From the NCBI RefSeq assembly GCF_015207375.1, contig NZ_JADEWY010000036.1, positions 1 through 49,774 on the forward strand: DNA of 49,774 nucleotides, written 5' to 3'. The position numbers and the translations under genes were made by a program. The DNA is from Coleofasciculus sp. LEGE 07092. GTDB lineage: Bacteria; Cyanobacteriota; Cyanobacteriia; Cyanobacteriales; Coleofasciculaceae. Under the pieces are notes generated by a model. The model saw nothing but the letters and a program-made list of their open reading frames with translations. It made no database searches and was not told the origin of the DNA. Every line of letters starts with the position of its first letter. Positions within the stretch are counted from its first letter, which is position 1. Below, piece by piece: positions 17,374-24,990 of this stretch.

Positions 17374-18709
17374 TCCGTTGTCCCGCTTGTATCGCTAAAA
17401 GTAAAGCCTCGATTTGTTGAGACTCAAACAGTTGTAGCGCTTCATTAGCCATCTGCTCCAATGCCTGAATTTCTGTCTGAGAAGAAGTCGGTGTTTCTAA
17501 CTCCTCCAGTAACAAACCAGCTTCAGCCAAAACCTCATCAACCCAATTTAGGTTGAAAACAGACCCATAAATACGGTTATAAACCTGTAACTTCCCCTGC
17601 TGCTTCACCACTAACCCAGACAGCCGAAGTTCCATCTGTTCCGGCGTATCTTTGGCTCTAACTTCCCCGTGTTGTAAGATCTGCCGATACAACAGCAGCA
17701 ACTGCTCCTTGCGCGGACTCCACAAAATGCGATCGCGTATTGTCCTCAAATGCTCCGGTTCATCGACAGTTTCCCAATTATCAATAATATGCGATCGCAC
17801 CAGTTCCTCTACCCAAGTGGCAACGGATTCCTTAGCGGATGTAGCGGATGAGTTATCGGTTTCTCCAAAAACCTTATCCTTTTCAACGAACCTATCCGTT
17901 ACATCCGTTACCCCATCCGCTGCCACATTCGTTGCCACCTGTTCAACCACTAACTTACATAACTTCTGGGTCAAAAATGGCTGTCCCTCTGTCCACGTTA
18001 ATATCGCGGCTAAAACGTCTTCTGGACTATTGACTTTCCCAACGAACCCCTGAGTTAACGATAACTTGGCTTCCGATAGTTTAAACCCTGTCAATTCAAT
18101 CGCTCGACCAATATTAAAAGGGGTGCTGAGGTTTCTATCTGCAATCAAATTTGAAGGAGTTGCTACTCCTAATAGGCAAAATGTGAGGCGTTGGTAATCA
18201 GAATTGTCAGCACGTTGGTTGTAACAGGCTCGGATAAAGGCAAAAAAGTCATCTCGGAAGGGAATTTTTATGATACTATCAATTTCATCGATAAAAATTA
18301 CTATAATTCGCGATAATTCTAGTAACAGTACATCTTCAATAAACTCACTCAGTCGCTGCACCGGGGACAACATCTCCCTGTCCCGCCACCAGTTACTAAA
18401 ATTCACTTTCCTGGAAAGACTAAACCCCCGCAATAACTCCGAAACTACTCCGCCATACCATTCTTCGGGCGTGACATGGCTGCCAATTCGGGTCATGTCA
18501 ATCGAGGCACATTTCACGCCTTGGGCTTTCAGTTTCTTGGTCATATGCACCCGTAAACTCGACTTGCCCATCTGCCGCGAGTTCAAAACATAACAAAATT
18601 CCCCATTCAGCAATCCCTCATAGAGTTCCGAGTCAGCTTTTCGTACTACATAAGTAGGATGCTGATATTCTAAACTTCCCCCGACTTTGTAATAGTTGCA
18701 ATCTGACAT
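17333..18709 (-). pseudogene. AAA-like ATPase half of a broken AAA-WD40 protein
   Basis: This frame is about 458 residues from the ATG at 18709. An ATG six codons upstream lies in the heptamer repeat. The N-terminus YKVGGSLEYQHPTYVVRKAD with a Walker A in NSRQMGKSSLRV is the cyanobacterial AAA-like family. Walker B is IIVIFIDEIDSI, followed by PFNIGRAIELTGF. The helical part is interrupted by the coding palindromic element (VATNVAADGVTDVTDRF to SATSAKESVATWV), which replaces the usual short linker before DEPEHLRTIRDRIL. The frame ends with LLLAIQAGQRNDQSLELIRA; the family normally continues through a linker into WD40 blades. The frame is lost at about 17385. A truncated but folded ATPase could still be made. 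Confidence 0.75.
17819..17939. repeat. Coding palindromic element, copy B
   Basis: It begins GGCAACGGATT and has the arm GATGTAGCGGATGAGTTATC. It ends with TATCCGTTACATCCGTTACC and ATCCGCTGCCACATTCGTTG. The two arms form an imperfect inverted repeat with tandem ATCCGTTAC-like 9-mers. It is read in frame through the AAA-like ATPase gene in the same orientation as copies A and C in the chelatase gene. Confidence 0.75.
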
Positions 18710-18713
18710 ATTA

Positions 18714-18745
18714 TATTCATAATTCATAATTCATAATTCATAATT
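18714..18745. repeat. Heptamer repeat AATTATG joining two genes
   Basis: Several ATAATTC units (AATTATG on the coding strand) form the last codons of the upstream AAA gene (NYEL and stop) and the first codons of the downstream one. The two reading frames are 3 bases apart here. Confidence 0.8.
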
Positions 18746-19762
18746 TTTTTGAAAATACTGCCGATACAACTCACAACGAGGCATCACCTGATCGCGCTGT
18801 CGTTGAATCAGTCCCATACTGTATAACTTATACGCCTGCATTGTTTCAATTCGCACAGGTTCACTCGCACTCACAACCTGTTTCAGTGCTTCTGCCAGTT
18901 CCAAATTGTCCTTCAGCATCCCCCAATGGCGGCGCAAATGTGCCTCATAAATTCCCGCTTCTGTGGGTGCATCCTGTAATAATTGCTTCAACGTCACTTC
19001 CTGATGTGCTAGGTGATGCAGTGCCAACCGCACCAGATAAGGGTGTCCTCCCACCATTGCCATCAACTGTTGCACTTGGGTATCATCCCAATTCAGTTGA
19101 TAGCGCCGTGCCAAGTCTGCTACCTGTTCTGAAGTAAACTCCGGCAATTCTACAGGTAACCCCACATTAAACGGCGATTGATTAATATCTAAAAGCCCAT
19201 AATCTTCGGTTGAATGTGCCACTACCAACCGCAGTTGTTCCCAAACATCAATCGTCTTGGCTTCCTCATGCCAACTCCGTAACATGGGGAAGAAACCTTG
19301 AGCAATTTCTGGGGACTGGAATACCCGATCCGCTTCATCCAACGCCAAGACTACGGGAGAGTTGAGTTGCTCTAACAGATGCTCTTGAACGTAGGTCGTA
19401 CAATTAACAATACTGCCGCGATCGCAATCCCAATACTCATCAAGCTGAGCGTCGAGTTTGACCTTAGAACTCATGCAGGCACAAAACCAGCGCAAAAACT
19501 TATTCAAGCTGCGAAACACGTCGCCTTTAGCTTGCAGCAAGTTTATCCGAATTGTCTGATAACCCTGCTGTTCTGCATACTCAACAATTCGATCGAGCAG
19601 GGACGTTTTACCCATTTGTCGAGGCGCTTTAATCCGGATGAGCGCCCCAGCTTGACGAATGGTCTCATAACAGCGCTCCTCAATGGGCGATCGCTCGACA
19701 TAAAACTCAGAATCTAGTTTCACTGGCCCATGGGGTAGTTCTAATCCATTTCCTAGCGGCAC
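18731..19762 (-). CDS. AAA-like domain ATPase (upstream partner)
   Basis: This frame of about 343 residues starts at GTG 19762. Family landmarks are LDSEFYVERSPIEERCYETI, Walker A in IKAPRQMGKTSLLDRI (residues 44-58), Walker B in VVLALDEADRVF, and NVGLPVELPEFTSEQV, then GGHPYLVRLALHHLAHQ. It belongs to the same cyanobacterial AAA-like family as the gene 3 bases downstream, so the two probably form one transcript. These STAND-like ATPases usually carry an N-terminal helical/HTH module. Here that module is upstream in the same frame but lies behind a TAG at 19895-19897. The C-terminus ends in residues supplied by the heptamer repeat. The function is unknown; regulation or conflict is inferred from the family. 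Confidence 0.8.
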   Translation of the reverse strand: MPLGNGLELPHGPVKLDSEFYVERSPIEERCYETIRQAGALIRIKAPRQMGKTSLLDRIVEYAEQQGYQTIRINLLQAKGDVFRSLNKFLRWFCACMSSKVKLDAQLDEYWDCDRGSIVNCTTYVQEHLLEQLNSPVVLALDEADRVFQSPEIAQGFFPMLRSWHEEAKTIDVWEQLRLVVAHSTEDYGLLDINQSPFNVGLPVELPEFTSEQVADLARRYQLNWDDTQVQQLMAMVGGHPYLVRLALHHLAHQEVTLKQLLQDAPTEAGIYEAHLRRHWGMLKDNLELAEALKQVVSASEPVRIETMQAYKLYSMGLIQRQRDQVMPRCELYRQYFQKNYEL

Positions 19763-20017
19763 AGATAACTCAAAATGCTTGTGTCGCGAGGGTATAGTAG
19801 GCGGCGCTTCAAACGATTCATCCGGTGCGACTTGTTTGGACTTTTCCGGTCGGTGACGCTCCCACTCTAGATTAAACCGCTTGAAGTTCGCGTCCTAATC
19901 ATACCGCTTGTGCCAAAGTTTTAACGTAAAGTGCCAGTTTGACGAACCCTGAGTTTGAGAGCGGTTGTCTTCCAGAATCTCTAAGACTTTAAACTGCTTG
20001 AGCGCTTCCTTAATTGG
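19763..20017 (-). pseudogene. Decayed N-terminal module of the AAA-like ATPase
   Basis: Translation in the frame of the AAA gene gives FKRFNLEWERHRPEKSKQV up to a TAG at 19895-19897. Beyond the TAG, still in frame, are ALKQFKVLEILEDNRSQTQG and NWHFTLKLWHKRYD up to a TAA at 20018-20020. The LEILEDNR...FTLKLWHKRYD pattern is an N-terminal module I recognise from cyanobacterial ATPases and effector proteins. The open, protein-like sequence on both sides of the TAG points to a nonsense mutation in a once longer gene. Confidence 0.6.
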
Positions 20018-20552
20018 TTATCCCCCATTGTAGGGAACTTCTTCCGATTGGCGTAGGCGGTTGGCTTAGGGGTAGTTCGCCCAACGCCTCTGAATTCGCG
20101 ATCGCACCCTACCAAATCCCCGATGTCTTGAAGCTGTTGGGGTTCTAATATTGTTTCGCTTTTACTTTGTCCCAGATAATTAAGTCAGTAGAGGGTTGAC
20201 AAATTTTGCTTAATGATGTTATTTGGCGGATTGGTAGAATTGGCGTTCTTTAGAGCAATCTCACTATCGACCAGTCAAATTTGGCAAGAAAGTTGGGGGA
20301 ATCCCCTAATTGAGCAACTTCTCCTAACTGTTTATTCCCTACTGTAGAAAACTTTTAGCGTTAAGCCTAGGCGATTAGCTTGAGGGAAATTAATCCAACT
20401 ATTCTAAGTTCAAGAGTTAAATGACTCGCGATTGAGCAAAGAAATGATTGAGAGTTGCGAAGTTTTAGCGGAGCGTTCTTGATGATTTTCTAGCTAGGTA
20501 ATGCCAATCCTGGCATTCAATCTGTTTCAGTTGTTTTGAATTTACTTAACTT
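20018..20552. other. Gene-free stretch upstream of the lanthipeptide leader
   Basis: No coding region is evident. Two loosely similar blocks lie about 300 bp apart, near 20027-20090 (TGTAGGGAACTTCTTCCG, then GGCGGTTGGCTTAGGGG) and 20330-20400 (TGTAGAAAACTTTTAGCG, then GGCGATTAGCTTGAGGG). They may be repeated leader sequence in front of precursor genes that have since been lost. Confidence 0.4.
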
Positions 20553-20565
20553 AAGGAGAAAACAA

Positions 20566-20769
20566 ATGTCAAACCTCGACATCATTCGTGCTTGGAAGGA
20601 TGAAGAGTATCGCAATAGCTTGAGTGAGGAGCAACGAGACCAGTTGCCTGAAAACCCAGCAGGGATGATTGAACTTAGCAATACAGATATGGAAAGTACG
20701 GACGCATTTTTACGATTAACCGCATTCGCGAACTTGTTGGAACTCGGCAACAAGGCACAACCTTATTAG
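20566..20769 (+). pseudogene. Mersacidin/lichenicidin-type lanthipeptide leader without core peptide
   Basis: ATG at 20566 follows an AAGGAG ribosome site at 20553-20558. The product starts MSNLDIIRAWKDEEYRNSLS and continues EEQRDQLPENPAGMIELSNTDM, which is the conserved leader of type 2 (mersacidin/lichenicidin family) lanthipeptide precursors. The expected double-glycine cleavage site and Cys/Ser/Thr-rich core do not follow. At about 20688 the DNA joins a fragment of a C39 peptidase gene in another frame, so the ORF ends with FLRLTAFANLLELG-type read-through residues. The start signals are intact, so a 67-residue leader-only peptide may still be produced. No LanM modification enzyme is in the window. 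Confidence 0.75.
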
Positions 20770-20822
20770 GGTTAAAACGAGGGGCAGAAACACTAGGATT
20801 TCAAGCACGGTCAGTCAAAGCA
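20688..20822 (+). pseudogene. C39 peptidase fragment of a bacteriocin ABC exporter
   Basis: The + frame through position 20706 reads KYGRIFTINRIRELVGTRQQ, then GTTLLGLKRGAETLGFQARS. This is the part of a C39 (double-glycine leader) protease domain after the catalytic cysteine. The cysteine part, the membrane domain and the ATPase are all missing. It is fused upstream to the lanthipeptide leader and downstream, in the same frame, to a HlyD-type fragment. Confidence 0.7.
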
Positions 20823-21280
20823 CCTCCTGAGATTTGCGACAGAATTAAAGAAGTCCCTAACGAATTTCTACCCCCAATTAGTCGCTGGAGTACCCTGGGC
20901 GGACTGTTTATCGTCGGTTCCGTGGGAGTTGCGATCGCTCTCGCCTCTGTCATAAAATACAATGTCACGGTCAAAGCATCAGCAACCGTCCGTCCTGCTG
21001 ATGAATTGCGACTTGTACAAGCAAGCCACCAGAGAAGGTCAGGTGAAGCACATCTCCGTCAAAGAGAATCAAATGGTGAAAAAAGGAGATGTAATTGCCA
21101 CTATCGACGTTAGAGGAAGCCCAACTCGAAGTTACCGAGCAACAACAAGCGGTTAAAGCGCAACACGCCACCGTTGAAGCCCAAAAACAAACCATTGAGC
21201 AACAACAACGAGCCGTTGAAGCGGCTCAAGCTCGACGGCAACGCACCTTAGCTGCCCTCAATCCTACTCCTGCCGAAGTG
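20823..21280 (+). pseudogene. HlyD-family periplasmic adaptor remnant
   Basis: The frame continuing from the C39 piece gives PNEFLPPISRWSTLGGLF and a membrane span (IVGSVGVAIALASVI), then NVTVKASATVRPADELRLVQ. A frameshift leads to EGQVKHISVKENQMVKKGDV, and another shift to LEEAQLEVTEQQQAVKAQ and TLAALNPTPAEVAIA. This is the start, lipoyl/barrel-sandwich part and coiled coil of a HlyD-like membrane-fusion protein for bacteriocin export. Two or more frameshifts and the missing second half make it a pseudogene. At GCGATCGC (21281) it switches to a copy of histidine-kinase sequence. Confidence 0.75.
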
Positions 21281-21502
21281 GCGATCGCAAAACCTGTAAT
21301 TTGAGTCCAGGCTGGATTGAGGAACATCCAGCATCCCTCAGCATCGGTTTGGAAAATTACTTCTCTAACAGTATCAATTGGGTTTTATAGTTACTTGCTA
21401 GCTTTTCTGCGGGTATCCGGCATTCTTCTAAAACCTTTATAAAAAATTTAGATTTTGTTGTTGTGTTTTTTCCATCCATCTCTGACTCACAAGAGCGATC
21501 GC
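21281..21502. repeat. HIP1-bounded partial copy of the kinase 5' region
   Basis: The segment begins and ends with GCGATCGC (21281-21288 and 21495-21502). Its first 97 bases equal 14920-15016 with one mismatch. The remainder matches about 15291-15416, the kinase upstream region, at lower similarity. About 274 bp of the source are skipped. Orientation is the same as the source. Confidence 0.85.
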
Positions 21503-21667
21503 CCTCTCATCCAACCGAGAGCCTTTCATACTACAATTTCAACTACAGTGAAATTTATCGGATAATGACAGTAGACTTCTTGCAAATATCCGGTAATAGC
21601 CGTTTCTGTTCCCTACTCCCGAATCAGATCAAGAAGTCTAGTTACGTAAGCTTTTAACGTTTGAACG

Positions 21668-24085
21668 TTGATTCAATCTGAAACCCTAGAACTACTCGAA
21701 TGGCAACGCCTGTGTCAGCACTTGGCGACCTTTTCCGCTACCAAACTGGGAGCGATCGCTGTTCGTAACCTCCATCCACCAACCACTCAGGCAGAAAGCC
21801 TGCACCTGCTTGCTCAGACGAAAGAAGTCTACAACCTGGAAAATCGGTTAATCTCCGGACTAAATTTTGATGGTATTCAGGATATCGGAGACTCTTTAGA
21901 GCGATCGCAACTCCAAGGTATTTTATCTGGAGAAGAACTTCTAGCGATCGCCACCACCCTCGCAGGCGCCCGACGCTTGCGGCGCACGATTGACGATCAA
22001 GAAGACGTTCCTGTCCTCTCTGAACTGGTTGGCGATATTCGTACCTATCCAGAATTAGAACAAGAAATTCACCGCTGCATTGATGACAGAGGCGATGTAA
22101 CTGATCGTGCTAGTCCCAAACTCGGCGGACTTCGCATTCAGATTAAATCCCTGCGCGATCGCATTTACCAAATTCTACAAGGCATAGTGCAGCGTCAAAG
22201 CAATGCCCTCCAGCAACCGTTGATTACCCAACGGAGCGATCGCTTTGTTATCCCAGTTAAAGCCCCTCAGAAAGACGCAGTGCCCGGTATTGTTCACGAT
22301 GCCTCTAGCAGTGGTGCCACATTATATATAGAACCTAAAGCGATCGTCGGACTGGGAAATCAGCACAAAACCTATCAGCGTCAAGAACAAGCTGAAGAAG
22401 AAGCAGTACGTCGTGCCTTGACAGAACAGGTTGCTGCGGTTAAATCAGACTTAGAGCAAGTCCTCGCAGTCGCAACTATTTTAGACTTAGCAACCGCCAA
22501 GGCACGATACAGTTTGTGGCTAAACGCTAATCCCCCCAGATTCATCGACTGCAACACTGAAGAAATTATTACCCTGCGGGAACTACGACACCCCCTGCTC
22601 ATCTGGCAGCAGCAGCACGAAGAGGGTTCCCCCGTCGTACCCATTAACGTCCAAATTCAGCCCGAAATCCGAGTCGTCGCCATTACCGGACCTAACACAG
22701 GGGGTAAAACTGTCACCCTAAAAACCCTCGGTTTAGCAGCACTAATGGCAAAGGCAGGTCTGTTCGTCCCCGCCAGAGAACCCGTAGAACTGCCTTGGTT
22801 TAACCAGATATTAGCAGATATCGGCGATGAGCAATCCCTAGAGCAGAGTTTATCCACTTTCTCCGGTCATATCCGGCGGATTAGTCGGATTTTAGAGGCT
22901 ATGGGAGAGGAGTCAGGAGTCACGAGTCAGGAGTCAGGAGAATTTTTGATTTCCAATTCCCTTGTCTTACTTGATGAAGTGGGAGCAGGAACAGACCCGG
23001 CAGAAGGCAGTGCTTTAGCGATCGCTCTGCTAAGATACCTAGCTGACCATGCCCAGCTTACCGTTGCCACCACTCACTATGGGGAACTCAAGGCGCTGAA
23101 ATATGAAGATGAGCGGTTTGAGAATGCATCAGTAGAATTTAATGATGTAACGCTTTCCCCCACTTATCGCCTATTGTGGGGAATTCCCGGTCGTTCTAAC
23201 GCTTTGACCATTGCCCGACGCTTGGGTTTGAAGTCAGATGTGGTTGACCAGGCACAAACGTTAGTAGGCGCTGTTTCAGATGATGTTAACCAGGTGATTG
23301 CAGGACTAGAAGCCCAACGCCGCCGTCAGGAAACTAAGGCAACAGAAGCCACCCAACTACTGCAACAAGCCGAACGCTTGCATGAGGAGGTATCAAATAA
23401 AGCAAAGCTATTGCAGGAACGGGAACGGGAGTTGAAACTGTCCCAGGAACGAGCGGTGCAGGATGCACTCACAGCCGCGAAAGCAGAAATTGCTCAAGTC
23501 ATTCGCCAATTACAGCAGGGACCCCAAAGCGCTCAGAAGGCTCAAAAAGCCACAGAATCCCTCAATGAAATTGCCCAGCACCACCTCCCAGCAGCACCAC
23601 CTCCCAAACAGAAACCAGGATTTCGACCCCAAGTGGGCAATAGGGTGCGCATTCCCCGCTTGAACCAGACGGCTGAGGTACTAACTGCCCCCGACAAAGA
23701 GGGGGAACTCACAGTGCGCTTCGGGATAATGAAAATGACCGTATCCCTAACCGATGTGGAATCGTTGGACGGTCAAAAGGCGGAGATACCAGTCAAAGCC
23801 AAACCCGCACCACCACCAACCTCACCCCCTAGTCCTCCAATCCGCACCTCGCAAAATACCGTTGATATTCGGGGTTCTCGGGTCGCTGATGGCGAGTTTG
23901 AACTAGAGCAGGCAATTTCCAAAGCAACTCAATCTGGGGCATTGTGGATTATTCACGGCAAGGGAACAGGGCGGCTGCGCCAAGGGGTGCATGACTTCTT
24001 AGAACGGCATCCTTTAGTGGAGCGCTTCGAGTTAGCAGAGCAATCTGAGGGTGGGGCTGGAGTTACCGTTGCCTATCTGAAATAA
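21668..24085 (+). CDS. mutS2: Endonuclease MutS2
   Basis: MutS2 is a MutS-like ATPase with a C-terminal Smr nuclease. It restrains recombination and, in some bacteria, splits collided ribosomes. The 805-residue frame starts at TTG 21668 with the conserved IQSETLELLEWQRLC sequence. Walker A is GPNTGGKT at residues 341-348, Walker B is LVLLDEVGAGTDP, and ATTHYGELK follows. A long charged coiled coil (about 530-650) precedes the Smr domain at about 731-805 (VDIRGSRV, then WIIHGKGTGRLRQGV). Between Walker A and B a GEESGVTSQESGEFLI stretch (about residues 413-428) is encoded by AGGAGTCA-type repeats common in cyanobacterial spacers; it is an in-frame insertion in the ATPase domain. All catalytic motifs are present. 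Confidence 0.95.
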   Translation: MIQSETLELLEWQRLCQHLATFSATKLGAIAVRNLHPPTTQAESLHLLAQTKEVYNLENRLISGLNFDGIQDIGDSLERSQLQGILSGEELLAIATTLAGARRLRRTIDDQEDVPVLSELVGDIRTYPELEQEIHRCIDDRGDVTDRASPKLGGLRIQIKSLRDRIYQILQGIVQRQSNALQQPLITQRSDRFVIPVKAPQKDAVPGIVHDASSSGATLYIEPKAIVGLGNQHKTYQRQEQAEEEAVRRALTEQVAAVKSDLEQVLAVATILDLATAKARYSLWLNANPPRFIDCNTEEIITLRELRHPLLIWQQQHEEGSPVVPINVQIQPEIRVVAITGPNTGGKTVTLKTLGLAALMAKAGLFVPAREPVELPWFNQILADIGDEQSLEQSLSTFSGHIRRISRILEAMGEESGVTSQESGEFLISNSLVLLDEVGAGTDPAEGSALAIALLRYLADHAQLTVATTHYGELKALKYEDERFENASVEFNDVTLSPTYRLLWGIPGRSNALTIARRLGLKSDVVDQAQTLVGAVSDDVNQVIAGLEAQRRRQETKATEATQLLQQAERLHEEVSNKAKLLQERERELKLSQERAVQDALTAAKAEIAQVIRQLQQGPQSAQKAQKATESLNEIAQHHLPAAPPPKQKPGFRPQVGNRVRIPRLNQTAEVLTAPDKEGELTVRFGIMKMTVSLTDVESLDGQKAEIPVKAKPAPPPTSPPSPPIRTSQNTVDIRGSRVADGEFELEQAISKATQSGALWIIHGKGTGRLRQGVHDFLERHPLVERFELAEQSEGGAGVTVAYLK

Positions 24086-24270
24086 GAAACAGGGATTGGT
24101 GATAGGGTATTGGGGGTTTGGCTTTTCCCTCATTCCCTAAACTCTCCGGATAATTATTTTGTTGAGAAGCTAATTAACAGTAGCGGAAACTTGCCTTACA
24201 CTCTTGGAGTCGTGTTTCAAGATCGGTAACTGCACTCCACCCACGCCATTAGATTCCTTACTCTAAAGTT

Positions 24271-24858
24271 ATGCGCTCTACCGTAAAGACGCCGACATCG
24301 GCTCACCCTTGGGAGGATTTGCCTCTGGGTCAAGCGCCAGACCCTCTGCAACTGGATAACATTAAAGTTCAGTTGGATGTGGTTTTGCTGGCTCTAGAAG
24401 CTCTGGCAGGCATTGGTTCGGAGGCAATGCTTCAGGCAGCCGCTGACTTAAATTTAGAGTCAATGGTATCAGACCGGGTGGCGCTGTGGCGTCTGCGTCA
24501 GTCTAACCCCCTGCGTAAAAGTTCGGGAGGGCGCAAAAAGCTGGATGTGGAAGAGGCGCGATCGCTAGTTCTCATTATCTGCCACCTTGCCAGACAGCAC
24601 CAGGAGTTGATCCGTCGTGCTGTGGCGCTCTTGGAACAAATGGCAGAACAAAACAGCGAACCCCACCGCACCGCTTTGTTAGGAGATTACCTCGACACGT
24701 TCAGCAACACTTACCAAGAGCGTATGGAACAGGGAGAAAATGTATCACCCGATCGTCTGAACCAGTTGGCTCTTAAACTACTGATTGATCTGCTGTTCTA
24801 TGGCAGTTCCAACGGTCACAGACGCCTCTGGCTAGCCTTGCTGGGTCAAACCTCTTAG
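24271..24858 (+). CDS. DUF3038 domain protein
   Basis: This 195-residue protein contains LDNIKVQLDVVLLALEALAG, WRLRQSNPLRKSSGGRKKLD and LLIDLLFYGSSNGHRRLWLA. These are the signature of DUF3038, a family essentially confined to cyanobacteria. It is helical and lacks a signal peptide or membrane span. In many cyanobacteria it is found directly upstream of a DUF4335 gene, as here, so the two products probably act together. The activity is unknown. The ATG at 24271 gives the expected short hydrophilic N-terminus. Confidence 0.88.
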   Translation: MRSTVKTPTSAHPWEDLPLGQAPDPLQLDNIKVQLDVVLLALEALAGIGSEAMLQAAADLNLESMVSDRVALWRLRQSNPLRKSSGGRKKLDVEEARSLVLIICHLARQHQELIRRAVALLEQMAEQNSEPHRTALLGDYLDTFSNTYQERMEQGENVSPDRLNQLALKLLIDLLFYGSSNGHRRLWLALLGQTS

Positions 24859-24990
24859 TTATTTGTCCTTAGTCATTTGTCCTTAGTCATTCGTCTTTTA
24901 CTACAAGTAACAATAACCTCCTGACCAATGACCAATGACCGATGACCTCCTAACCAATGACCAATGACCAATGACCGATGACTAATGACT
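24859..24990. repeat. Heptamer-type repeat tracts between DUF3038 and DUF4335 genes
   Basis: The left part carries TTAGTCATTTGTCC units and the right part about eight CAATGAC-like heptamers (ATGACCA, ATGACCG). The two families are roughly complementary, so the spacer can fold on itself. The last unit supplies an ATG at 24985, two codons before the likely true start of the DUF4335 gene. Confidence 0.85.
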
